DNA of 18,680 nt, taken from contig CALKYB010000128.1 in NCBI GenBank assembly GCA_938003565.1, forward strand, positions 1 to 18,680, written 5' to 3'. Source of the DNA: an uncultured bacterium. GTDB taxonomy: Bacteria; Bdellovibrionota_C; UBA2361; SZUA-149; CALKYB01. The notes beneath the pieces were generated by a model that saw nothing but the letters and a program-made list of their open reading frames with translations, searched no databases and was not told where the DNA came from. How positions within the stretch are numbered: the first letter of the stretch is position 1; each line of letters opens with the position of its first letter. Positions 6,746 to 14,468 of this stretch are shown here, one piece after another. The translations under genes were made by a program, and so were the position numbers.

Positions 6746-7967
6746 CGCTCATTAGGTTGGACATCTCCAGCATTGGCAGCATTATAGCTAGCAATATACC
6801 ACCCACGACTATGGCTATAAATAATATCATTATAGGCTCTAGAATAGTAGTTAACCTTCCTAAAACTGAGTCTACCTCAGAATCGTAGTTGTCAGCAGCT
6901 CGTAGTAGCATTGGCTCTAGATCGCCTGTTTTCTCGCCAATTCCTAACATGTGAATTAGAATAGTAGGGAAAACGCCGGTTCTCTTTAGCTCGCTAGACA
7001 AGCTCTTACCTTCTCTGACTCCATCTATAGCTGAGTCTACGGCTTTTTCTATAATGACATTTCCGACTATGTTTCTGGCGATTCCAAGAGCGCTAAGAAG
7101 TTCTACTCCACTGGCTAACATTGTTCCCAAATTTCTGGCGAACAAACTGGTGGCAATTTTAGTAGTTAGGTTACCAACGAAGGGAATGTTTAGTTTGAGA
7201 TGGTCGAGTTTCTCACGCCCCTCAGGTGTTTTTTTATAATACTGCAACCAAAGGACTGGAAGAACAGCTAGCGCAATTAGTAGCCACCAGTAATTTAATA
7301 TTAGACTACTTAAACCGACTACAATTCTAGTCGGGAGAGGTAAGGTTTTGCCTTTCTCAACGAAGATGGCAGTAATTTCTGGAACTACAAAAGCAAGAAG
7401 TAGGACTATAGCCAAAATGCATATCACAAGCATTAAGGAAGGGTAGGTAAGTGCTGAAACAACCTTCCTGCGCAATGCCGCTTGGCTCTCATAAAGATCC
7501 GCTAGTCTTGTTAGAACAATGTCTAGTTTTCCGCTGGACTCTCCCGAAGATACCATATTGACGTAAATTTTTGGAAAAACATTGCTGTGTTTAAGCATGG
7601 CGTCAGCTAAGGAGGATCCTTCTCTTACTTCATCACACACTTCGGATATTACTCCCTTTGTAAAGGGGTTTTCTAGCTGGTCACTAAGAGCTAGTAGTGA
7701 GTCAACCAAAGGCATTCCGGCTTGGACTAGAGTTGCCAATTGTCTGGTCATGACAGCTAGCTCGGTTGTATCGACCTTTTTCTTTGTAAGATCAATATTG
7801 ATGTTCCACCCAGAGTTACCGTCATTCTCTCCACCCTCTTTAAGTGAGCGGGGGAACAGACCTTCTTTCTGCAACTTTAACTTTGCAGCACGGGCGTTCT
7901 CGGCGTCGATGACCCCTTTTTTTTCCTTTCCGCTAGAATTTATTGCTACGTATTTAAAGACTGCCAT
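6741..7967 (-). CDS. gspF: Type II secretion inner-membrane platform protein GspF
   Basis: This 408-residue polytopic protein is the platform core around which the pseudopilus is assembled. It has a small N-terminal domain (MAVFKYVAINSSGKEKKGVI, then KLKLQKEGLFP), then two GspF repeats (about residues 72-195 and 275-397). Repeat motifs are visible: MTRQLATLVQAGMPL and FPKIYVNMVSSGESSGKLD in the first, FARNLGTMLASGVELL and FPTILIHMLGIGEKTGDLE in the second. Membrane helices lie near 175-201, 217-240 and 374-398. The length is normal for the family and no key part is missing. It starts 35 nt after gspE with only a weak Shine-Dalgarno. Its stop codon is buried in a hairpin. Confidence 0.96.
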   Translation of the reverse strand: MAVFKYVAINSSGKEKKGVIDAENARAAKLKLQKEGLFPRSLKEGGENDGNSGWNINIDLTKKKVDTTELAVMTRQLATLVQAGMPLVDSLLALSDQLENPFTKGVISEVCDEVREGSSLADAMLKHSNVFPKIYVNMVSSGESSGKLDIVLTRLADLYESQAALRRKVVSALTYPSLMLVICILAIVLLLAFVVPEITAIFVEKGKTLPLPTRIVVGLSSLILNYWWLLIALAVLPVLWLQYYKKTPEGREKLDHLKLNIPFVGNLTTKIATSLFARNLGTMLASGVELLSALGIARNIVGNVIIEKAVDSAIDGVREGKSLSSELKRTGVFPTILIHMLGIGEKTGDLEPMLLRAADNYDSEVDSVLGRLTTILEPIMILFIAIVVGGILLAIMLPMLEMSNLMSG

Positions 7968-8002
7968 AGAAATTTGTCTCGGATTTAGTAAATGACCTCT
8001 TA

Positions 8003-9655
8003 CTACTCAGTGCTGTCTTCTTGTGTTACACGAAGAATTTCTTCAACCGAAGTTATGCCTTGTAAAACTTTGAACCCACCATCGATTCTCAAACTGTTCA
8101 TTTGAGTAGCAGCTGCTCTTATCTGACTGGCATTGGCTTTTTTCATAATCAATGAGCGAACTGTTTCGTCAATGAGGAGTATTTCATGAATTCCAGCTCG
8201 GCCTTTGTATGCGTTGAGCTGACAGGATTTACAGCCTGTCTCACTTGCGCGGTATACTGTGCTTCCTACACAAGAATCTGCAATTCCTATCTCGTAACAT
8301 TCTGCTTCTGTAATTTCATGTGGGACCTTACAAGCTGGACAGAGTGTTCTTACTAAACGTTGCGCCATCACCATCAGCACACTAGAAGAGATGAGAAAGG
8401 GTTCTACGCCCATATCTATTAATCTTGTTACTGCTCCTGGAGCATCGTTGGTGTGAAGGGTAGAAAATACTAAGTGACCCGTCATTGAAGCTTGAATAGC
8501 AATTTCAACGGTCTCCAGGTCTCGAATCTCACCAACCATAATTACGTCTGGATCCTGACGAAGAATTGAACGTAGGCCACTTGAGAAAGTGAAGTCAATT
8601 TTAGGATTGACTTGCATTTGGCCAATGCCTTTTAGCTCATATTCCACCGGGTCTTCGACGGTTAGAATGTTTTTATCCTCTGAATTAATTTCTGAAAGAC
8701 AGGCATACAAGGTAGTCGTTTTACCGGATCCAGTTGGGCCAGTGACTAAAACGATTCCATGACTTTTTGCAATCATTTTGTCCAGTATTTCACCATTGTT
8801 AGGGGATAGTCCTAGGGATGTGAAATCTAGCATTACCTTAGATTTGTCGAGTAGCCTCATGACGATTCTCTCGCCGTAACGAGTTGGAACAGTTGAGACA
8901 CGAATATCTACATCTTGACCAGCAATTTTTAGTCCAATGCGGCCGTCTTGAGGGAGTCGTTTTTCGGCGATATTAAGATTAGCCATAACCTTAATTCTTG
9001 AAAGAATTGAAGCTTGGAAATTTTTACTTTCCTCGTCAATGTCATGAAGAACTCCATCGATTCTGAATCGAACTTTAAGAATGTCTTCAAACGGCTCCAC
9101 ATGAATATCACTGGCACGTTTTTCAGCTGCTCTGAAAATCAAGGTGTTAACATAGCGGATGATTGGCGCGTCATCATCTTCCGCGTCGGTTACATCAATT
9201 TTTAGAGAACTACTGATCTCAGCATCATCGCTGGCCTCAGAATTTAAACTGTTTTCACGGTCGCTCATTAGAGAGGAGCGAACTCCATTGATAGCTCTAA
9301 CGATTTCCTTCTCAGGAGCGACTACGACTTGAATGGGCTTATTGTAGCAGAATCGCAGAATGTCCACTGCCTCAGTATTGAGAGGATCGCTCACCGCTAC
9401 AGTTATAATGTTGTTTTCTTCAGAAATGGGAACTGCTCTAGCTGATTTGCCCCAAGATCCTAAAATTCTAGAGAAGTCTCCATGAATAAGTTCTCTAGGG
9501 GGCTCGCTAGATTCAAGGGTTTCAAGAAATGGTAATCCCAACTCTTTGGCCAATACCACCGGATTTAGAGACGATCGACTTTGGAACTCCTCCTCCAGAC
9601 CATCGCTAACACCATCATCAGTAACTTCCGAACCGCTTTCCTCAACCGAACTCAC
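8003..9655 (-). CDS. gspE: Type II secretion ATPase GspE
   Basis: This 550-residue cytoplasmic hexameric ATPase drives pseudopilus growth. In order it has an acidic N-terminal tail (about 1-28), an N1E domain that docks on GspL (about 30-125), an N2E segment (160-275, with ASDIHVEP and RLPQDGRI) and the ATPase core. Walker A GPTGSGKTT starts at residue 306, the Walker B region DPDVIMVGEIRD at 368, and the His box HLVFSTLHTND at 394. The zinc-binding module is intact, with CPAC at 439-442 and CKSC at 475-478, which separates it from PilT-type retraction ATPases. The start is GTG, chosen because of the strong Shine-Dalgarno AAGGAGGAG 8 nt upstream. All catalytic motifs look functional. Confidence 0.97.
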   Translation of the reverse strand: MSSVEESGSEVTDDGVSDGLEEEFQSRSSLNPVVLAKELGLPFLETLESSEPPRELIHGDFSRILGSWGKSARAVPISEENNIITVAVSDPLNTEAVDILRFCYNKPIQVVVAPEKEIVRAINGVRSSLMSDRENSLNSEASDDAEISSSLKIDVTDAEDDDAPIIRYVNTLIFRAAEKRASDIHVEPFEDILKVRFRIDGVLHDIDEESKNFQASILSRIKVMANLNIAEKRLPQDGRIGLKIAGQDVDIRVSTVPTRYGERIVMRLLDKSKVMLDFTSLGLSPNNGEILDKMIAKSHGIVLVTGPTGSGKTTTLYACLSEINSEDKNILTVEDPVEYELKGIGQMQVNPKIDFTFSSGLRSILRQDPDVIMVGEIRDLETVEIAIQASMTGHLVFSTLHTNDAPGAVTRLIDMGVEPFLISSSVLMVMAQRLVRTLCPACKVPHEITEAECYEIGIADSCVGSTVYRASETGCKSCQLNAYKGRAGIHEILLIDETVRSLIMKKANASQIRAAATQMNSLRIDGGFKVLQGITSVEEILRVTQEDSTE

Positions 9656-9660
9656 TAATG

Positions 9661-12600
9661 CTACTCCTCCTTAATCCAAACCTTTGCTCCGAGGTTCTTG
9701 CTTTCAGCTTGAGGCAGAAAGTTCCAACTCTCAGCACTAGATAGGGGAGAGTGGGCTTTTCCTGCGGCCGAAATCGAGTCATAGGTCCCGAGTACGACAA
9801 ATCTATCCTCGTTAGCTTGAGAGTGAGTATAACGTGCTCCAGCGCTAAATGGCCTTTTATTCCCAGGTGCGATAGCTAAACCGATTGTTCCCCCTGGCAA
9901 TACCTTAGTCCCTGGAATATTACTACCAGCTTCCGGAGAAAGTGATTTGAGAACGACGTATGACTGAGCTTCCTGAATTTTACTTGATTGCCCGTCGCTC
10001 GTCTCTTGAGTTGAACCTCCACCTAGATGACGCTGAGGGGCGCTTAGTTTCTTAGATGGTTTAAATCGAAATCTAGCTACCTCTTGATCGCCTTCAGGTA
10101 AAGTATTCTCTCTGGGTCTCGCACTAAAAACATTGATGTTGTCTAAGTCGGATTCTTTCTGACTTATCTCTTCTTCTCCAGCTCCTGGCAAATTAGGAGA
10201 CACCTTCATTTTAAGAACTTCTGAATCGTCTACCAAATCAGTTTCAGCCGTTATTGGCCTGTCTAGTATATCACTCTGCACCGTCTTGGTATTCGTGACT
10301 TGTGCGGATATTCCCAAACTCGATCGGCTATTAGGTTCGGGAGCGCTTCCCGCCAGGGACTCAAGCCTACTTTTAGTCCTTTCAAATGCAGTTTGCTCTC
10401 GTTCAGATAACCCTGTTGGTGGCGTCAATGGGTTTGGAAGCGGCTCATTTTCTTCGTTTGGAAGAAACTCACTAACCTCATCAATCCCTTGGCCGTGAAG
10501 CTTAGCTATATGTTGCGGATTACCATTATTTTCTTTGTAGACTTTTTCAATCTTATCACGAAAATCAATAGTTGATTCTCTTGCTTCAAACTGGTCTCTG
10601 ATGACCCGAGGCGTTATAAATACCAGAAGGTTATTCCTTTGCTGAGTAGTGCTGTTTGTTTTAAACAAGTTCCCAACCAGTGGAATGTCTTTTAGTAGTG
10701 GGATGCCCTGGTCTGCTTCAGTGATGTTGTCTGAGATTAGTCCACCTGTGACTATCATCTGTCCGTCTTTAACTTCAACTGTGGTTTCCGTCGTCCTAAT
10801 AGTAGTAGTCGGGCCGTTGGGTGAGTTTCTTGTGTCCGGCACCACGTTGGATATTTCAACAAAAATACTAAGATTGACGTAATCACCTTGGCTAATCTGT
10901 GGTGTTATTCTCAAGGTAATACCAACGTCTTGCCTCTCAATGGAGTTGAAAGTGTTATTTAGATTTGAGGGGTCTGTGGAAGAGCTTGAGACGAAAGGGA
11001 CGTTCTCACCAACTATTATTTCGGCTTCTTCGTTATCGGTGGCTAAAATATTGGGGGAACTGAGAACATTAACGTTACTGTTCTTGCCAAAGGCTGAAAT
11101 TAGAGCAGCTTGAGAAGGAATTACTAGTCCGCCAGGCAAGGTTAGGGTTCCGGTGCTTGCAGCTGCCAAGGTTAAGTCGCTTAGGGCAGACGGATTGGTT
11201 AATAGATTCGAAAGGCCGCCAAAATTAGTTTGTCCAACAAGGCCACCGGCATCTGCTCCAGCTGCTCCTTGAAGCTCAACGCCAAATCCTTCTTCCTCAG
11301 TCATTCTAACTTCGAGGAGAGTGGCTTCAACCAATACCTGACGACGTTTTTCGTCTAGCTCTTTTATCACTTCTTTTAGTCGAAGGTAGTCGGAACGAGA
11401 AGCGTTGATTACAATTGAATTGGTTGAAGGGTCCGGAGCGATAGAAACGTCGCCTTCAAAATTTACTCTACCAGTTTGTGGCCCAGTATTTGTTCGTCTA
11501 GTCGCAGATGAGTTAGAGCGCGCATTGCTCGTAGCGGGACCTCTATCTCGATTAGCATTGGACCTACTAAGGGAGCTTCCAGTGGTTCTTGCCGGTGTAG
11601 TTTCAGAGCTTGATGTTGCCCCGGAAACTAAGTTGTTGAGAATCTCAGAAAGTTCTTCTGCGTCAGCGTGTTGTAACCTGTAGACGAAAAATCTGCCGCT
11701 AGACTTATCTAGTGGGCTATCAAGCTGTTCAACTAGAGCCCTAACCTTAACGGTTAGCTCCGGGTCTGCCACAACAATTAAAGAATTGGTTCGATCATCA
11801 GGAAGTATTTTAAGCGGAAGTCTCCTTCTAGCAGTGGAGCTGTTATTCGTGTTTCTACTAGAGTTTCTAGTATTTGATGTTCGTCGGCTGGTTGATGAGC
11901 TTCTGCGAGTTGTTCTTGAGGTTCGAGAATTGTTCGCGCTAGATTGATTCTCCTCATCCCCTCCAAGCAAGTCGTTGATCTTCTCAGCAATATCTTGCGC
12001 CTCAGCATGCTCAATTGGAATTATTGTAATATCTTGGTCGGTGGCAGGGACATCTAATCTTTCTACTAATTCTAGTAGGCGGTGAATATTTGCCGCTGAG
12101 TCTATTAGGATTAAAGAATTAGTTCCATCGAAAGTGTTAATACCGCCATCTTTTGAAACGAACTGACTCATAACCTGCTGCATCTCAGTAGCTGGGACAT
12201 GCTTCAGTCTTATAAGTTGTGTGACTAGAACGTCAGACGGGACTTCCGGCGATTCATAAACAATTGGAATTGTGGTGGTCTTCGCGCTTTTTGTCGCTAT
12301 GACTTTCCAAACATTGTCTCCAACCGGGACCGTTGTGAAACCTTTTAGCAGCAAAACGGAGTCAAAAATTCTTAAGGCCTCATCCATTGAAACGGGAGTG
12401 GGTAGGTGAATAGTTATTTTACCTTTAACACCACTATCAACTATGTAGTTTCGTCCAGTGACCTTACTAATGGTTTTGACCAAAGTCGTAATTTCAACAT
12501 CCTTGGCGTTTAGATTAAGCTCAGACGGGGCAGGCCTATCACCATCAGACTGCTCAGAAACGTCAGCCTCTTGATTGGCAAATTCACCTTCTGCTTCTTT

Positions 12601-12882
12601 TGAGGTCTCATTAGAGGAAGGTTTGTTTGACTTTGTCTTGCCTCGATCTTCAACGTCTTCAGGAGAGAGTAAACCAGGAATATCTTCATCCTCGATAGTC
12701 TCAGCGCCATAGTCCCCAGCTTGGGCCAGGCAAGGGCTTGGGTGGATTATCCCTATGCAAAGTGAGGTAAAGAGAAGAGCCCGGAGGGCTTTAGCTATCC
12801 CCAAACCGTTTTGCTCTTTGAAGCTAGTCGAATGGGAAAAATTAACAAAAAATCTAAGCATATTTTTTGACGAAGATATCAT
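9661..12882 (-). CDS. gspD: Type II secretion outer-membrane secretin GspD, enlarged
   Basis: This 1073-residue secretin, normally about 650-750, forms the outer-membrane channel. A signal peptide core (about residues 31-53) ends CLA/QAG. An acidic linker leads to N0 (121-196), N1 (216-280), N2 (285-390) and N3 (396-507), then the secretin core (about 515-762) with GENVPFVSS, VTGGLI, DIPLVGNLF and FITPRV. Two Ser/Arg-rich insertions interrupt N2 (311-353) and N3 (422-470). After the core comes a polar tail of about 310 residues; its end (RFVVLGTYDSISAAGKAHSPL) loosely resembles a SPOR-like strand-helix pattern. The first ATG is at 12882, the next is Met8, and a TTG at codon 27 would give a more compact signal peptide; none has a clear Shine-Dalgarno. 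No pilotin gene is present. Confidence 0.95.
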   Translation of the reverse strand: MISSSKNMLRFFVNFSHSTSFKEQNGLGIAKALRALLFTSLCIGIIHPSPCLAQAGDYGAETIEDEDIPGLLSPEDVEDRGKTKSNKPSSNETSKEAEGEFANQEADVSEQSDGDRPAPSELNLNAKDVEITTLVKTISKVTGRNYIVDSGVKGKITIHLPTPVSMDEALRIFDSVLLLKGFTTVPVGDNVWKVIATKSAKTTTIPIVYESPEVPSDVLVTQLIRLKHVPATEMQQVMSQFVSKDGGINTFDGTNSLILIDSAANIHRLLELVERLDVPATDQDITIIPIEHAEAQDIAEKINDLLGGDEENQSSANNSRTSRTTRRSSSTSRRTSNTRNSSRNTNNSSTARRRLPLKILPDDRTNSLIVVADPELTVKVRALVEQLDSPLDKSSGRFFVYRLQHADAEELSEILNNLVSGATSSSETTPARTTGSSLSRSNANRDRGPATSNARSNSSATRRTNTGPQTGRVNFEGDVSIAPDPSTNSIVINASRSDYLRLKEVIKELDEKRRQVLVEATLLEVRMTEEEGFGVELQGAAGADAGGLVGQTNFGGLSNLLTNPSALSDLTLAAASTGTLTLPGGLVIPSQAALISAFGKNSNVNVLSSPNILATDNEEAEIIVGENVPFVSSSSTDPSNLNNTFNSIERQDVGITLRITPQISQGDYVNLSIFVEISNVVPDTRNSPNGPTTTIRTTETTVEVKDGQMIVTGGLISDNITEADQGIPLLKDIPLVGNLFKTNSTTQQRNNLLVFITPRVIRDQFEARESTIDFRDKIEKVYKENNGNPQHIAKLHGQGIDEVSEFLPNEENEPLPNPLTPPTGLSEREQTAFERTKSRLESLAGSAPEPNSRSSLGISAQVTNTKTVQSDILDRPITAETDLVDDSEVLKMKVSPNLPGAGEEEISQKESDLDNINVFSARPRENTLPEGDQEVARFRFKPSKKLSAPQRHLGGGSTQETSDGQSSKIQEAQSYVVLKSLSPEAGSNIPGTKVLPGGTIGLAIAPGNKRPFSAGARYTHSQANEDRFVVLGTYDSISAAGKAHSPLSSAESWNFLPQAESKNLGAKVWIKEE
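9664..9672 (-). promoter_or_regulatory. gspE Shine-Dalgarno inside the gspD 3' end
   Basis: The last three sense codons of gspD (AAG GAG GAG, Lys-Glu-Glu) form a near-perfect ribosome binding site 8 nt before the GTG start of gspE. It fixes the gspE start and makes gspE translation dependent on, or competing with, ribosomes finishing gspD. It is the strongest Shine-Dalgarno I noticed in the T2SS locus. Confidence 0.8.
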
Positions 12883-12979
12883 TGAATCGCGGACTATTTG
12901 AATTTCTACAGTGAGATCAGCAGAATGTACTACTTCAACGCATATTTACAATAGAACTTTGGAAGGTTTTTGGGGAAAT

Positions 12980-13008
12980 ATTAACAATTTGAAAATAAAA
13001 ACTTTCAA
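12980..13008 (-). promoter_or_regulatory. Candidate promoter for gspD
   Basis: On the minus strand TTGAAA (13003-13008, 5 of 6 matches to TTGACA), a 17-nt AT-rich spacer and GTTAAT (12980-12985, 4 of 6 to TATAAT) form a plausible vegetative promoter. It would start transcription about 90 nt before gspD, directly after the terminator-like hairpin. It overlaps the hairpin's T-run. The region is AT-rich, so chance matches are likely. Confidence 0.35.
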
Positions 13009-13040
13009 AACAAAATAAACTACCAGTAGGGTAGTTTATT
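13007..13040 (-). terminator. Intrinsic terminator-like hairpin between gspC and gspD
   Basis: Read on the minus strand, AATAAACTACC pairs perfectly with GGTAGTTTATT (11 bp) around a CTACT loop and is followed by TTGTTTT. The stem is AT-rich at its base with a short GC-containing top, so termination may be partial. It lies about 125 bp after the gspC stop and about 130 bp before the gspD start, and would uncouple gspC from the remaining secretion genes or attenuate them. Confidence 0.6.
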
Positions 13041-13165
13041 GGGCCGAGAAAGGAAGGTTTTTTTGTGGATAAATTATAAACATATTCACTACAAGTATAG
13101 TCAACATTAAGGCGAGAATAGTAAAAACGTTAGTCGGTTTTGGTTATGGCCATTATTAAACTGAG

Positions 13166-14074
13166 CTATTCAATAGAATAGTTGAGATTTTTCTCCGACC
13201 CGTTTCTTTCGACAACCACGCCAATCGAACGCTCACTTTTTAATTCTTCAAAAAGTTTTAGGGCTTGGGCAGGATCTTCGAGACTATTGTCATTTACTGA
13301 AAGTACTATATCTCCGTTTTTAAGCCCAAGTTTTTCATACATACTACCTCGTCTTATTGCGAAGAGCCTCATCCCGATACTTTTACCATTTCTAAAGAAA
13401 GGCACCGCTCTTGCTTGGGATAGTAATCGAGGTAAATTCTCTAGTGCTTGGGTAAGCTCTTGCTCATCAACACTGAAATCGGATCCATCTCCACTAGATT
13501 GGGTATTCGAGCCACCAGAGCCTCCACCTCCTGAGCCCTCCTCAATCTCAAAAGTCTCCGTTCTTCCGCTGATTAGAACCTTAATACTTTCTTTGTTAAT
13601 TTCCTTCAGTGTGGCTCCAGTTCCAAAGAGCTCTTCGTCAAGTTTGAAAATATCCTGTTCTCTACCTTTAGCATTTTCTACGATAGCAAAACTACTGTCT
13701 TTTGAAGTGGTATTGGTGCCAACCAGTCTGATTTTTAGGGGTTTTGCTTTCGGAGGCGGCTTTTTGGTTGTCGGTGCTACTGGTTTATTGGAAGCGACTT
13801 TTCCGAAAATGTTTCGTTTGTTGATGATTGAGTATTCGCTTAGAGCTGCCCGAAGGTTTTTTTTCGGGCCCGAAGAGGCGATAGCCGAAATCTCTGGAAT
13901 TTCAATACTATCTTCTATGAAGTAACTATAGGTTAATCCTCCGAGTTCTATTGCGAACCAACCGGCTATGATTAAGCACAAATATCCAATGATACTGACG
14001 ATGTTTTTAGCCGTACCTACGACTCCAGCTGTACTTTTGCCGATTTGCTGAAAATCAAACTTTGCGAGGTCCAT
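13166..14074 (-). CDS. gspC: Type II secretion inner-membrane protein GspC
   Basis: This 302-residue bitopic inner-membrane protein links the inner-membrane platform to the N0 domain of GspD and helps select substrates. It has a short cytoplasmic part, a membrane helix (about 24-44), the conserved start of the homology region (YSIINKRNIFGK, about 81-92), a proline/lysine-rich stretch, the HR domain (about 111-177, with IRLVGT), a flexible Gly/Ser linker (180-198) and a C-terminal PDZ domain (about 205-300, with GMRLFAIRRGSMYEKLGLKN and GDIVLSVN). The domain order is classical for GspC. The start is supported by GAAGGA four nucleotides before the ATG. It is the first T2SS gene, with a candidate promoter about 100 bp upstream, and is separated from gspD by a terminator-like hairpin. 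Confidence 0.95.
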   Translation of the reverse strand: MDLAKFDFQQIGKSTAGVVGTAKNIVSIIGYLCLIIAGWFAIELGGLTYSYFIEDSIEIPEISAIASSGPKKNLRAALSEYSIINKRNIFGKVASNKPVAPTTKKPPPKAKPLKIRLVGTNTTSKDSSFAIVENAKGREQDIFKLDEELFGTGATLKEINKESIKVLISGRTETFEIEEGSGGGGSGGSNTQSSGDGSDFSVDEQELTQALENLPRLLSQARAVPFFRNGKSIGMRLFAIRRGSMYEKLGLKNGDIVLSVNDNSLEDPAQALKLFEELKSERSIGVVVERNGSEKNLNYSIE

Positions 14075-14146
14075 CTAGTCCTTCAGAGGTAGGGCCGATA
14101 ACCGTACCAAAATATACAAAATTAGGAGATCTTTATCGCCCATGCA

Positions 14147-14165
14147 CTACCTAATCATAGGGTAG
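14147..14165. repeat. Short hairpin in the gspC leader
   Basis: CTACCTA and TAGGGTAG pair around ATCA with one bulged G. On the plus strand it is followed after GAA by six T residues, resembling a terminator for plus-strand transcription, but no plus-strand gene precedes it. On the minus strand it would lie at the very start of the gspC mRNA leader. Confidence 0.35.
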
Positions 14166-14171
14166 GAATTT

Positions 14172-14200
14172 TTTATACCTTTCCGAAAAAAAGCAAGCAA
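14172..14200 (-). promoter_or_regulatory. Candidate promoter for gspC
   Basis: On the minus strand TTGCTT (14195-14200) and TATAAA (14172-14177) are spaced by 17 nt, giving 3 of 6 and 5 of 6 matches to the vegetative -35 and -10 boxes. A start near 14165 would leave a leader of about 90 nt before gspC. It is the best match I found upstream of the secretion genes, but the -35 is weak. Confidence 0.4.
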
Positions 14201-14276
14201 GTAAAGCCTTAGAATTTCATTGGAATGTATTAAACCGACTTTAATTAAGGTGATTCACACTTCATATACTGAATGT

Positions 14277-14406
14277 CTGTGTTGATGCTACCGCTGCCCA
14301 CGGGGATAAGAGTATCTTGTTGAAATGGACGGTGTTGAGGACTCACCCAAAAGTGAGCGACAAGAGGTTTTCAACAGAGGAGAGCCAGTGGAGTAAAACT
14401 GAACCT
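14277..14406 (+). ncRNA. Candidate structured noncoding RNA
   Basis: This gene-free stretch contains several nested complementary segments. An outer CCGCTG (14291-14296) pairs with CAGTGG (14386-14391). A 9-bp stem TTGTTGAAA (14317-14325) pairs with TTTCAACAG (14369-14377, one wobble). An inner hairpin CTCAC-CCAAAA-GTGAG lies at 14342-14357. TATACT at 14265-14270 could be a -10 box on the plus strand, but its -35 is poor. I could not match it to 6S RNA, RNase P RNA, SRP RNA, tmRNA or a riboswitch class from memory. The strand is uncertain, because the same pairings exist in the minus-strand 3' region of the Rrf2 gene. Confidence 0.28.
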
Positions 14407-14458
14407 AGACTTTCCCGAGTAGTAAGCTATGAAGCTGGTATGATACTCGGAAAAGTCT
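14407..14458. repeat. Long inverted repeat after the rrf2 gene
   Basis: AGACTTTCCCGAGTA (14407-14421) and TACTCGGAAAAGTCT (14444-14458) pair over 15 positions with one mismatch around a 22-nt loop that itself contains AGCT repeats. It lies 10 bp beyond the stop of the Rrf2-type gene. No T-run follows on either strand, so it is not a standard terminator. It may be a 3' mRNA structure or part of a noncoding RNA. Confidence 0.55.
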
Positions 14459-14468
14459 GCAAAGTAGA

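Noticed and set aside
13064..13072. TTATCCACA, a perfect DnaA-box nonamer on the minus strand, as a replication origin
   Set aside because: Only one box is present in the gspC-gspD spacer, with no cluster of boxes and no dnaA or dnaN nearby; a single 9-mer in AT-rich DNA is probably chance.
13073..13104. TTGACT and TATAAT as a strong promoter before gspD
   Set aside because: The boxes are 20 nt apart, beyond the usual 16-18, and the terminator-like hairpin would follow almost immediately.
13182..13925. A 247-codon open frame on the plus strand
   Set aside because: It lies entirely antisense to gspC, whose domain content is clear. Its Ser/Leu/Pro-rich translation is what the complement of this gene would give.
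14147..14174. Plus-strand terminator near gspC
   Set aside because: The hairpin plus T-run has the right shape, but no plus-strand gene ends before it; I kept it only as a hairpin.
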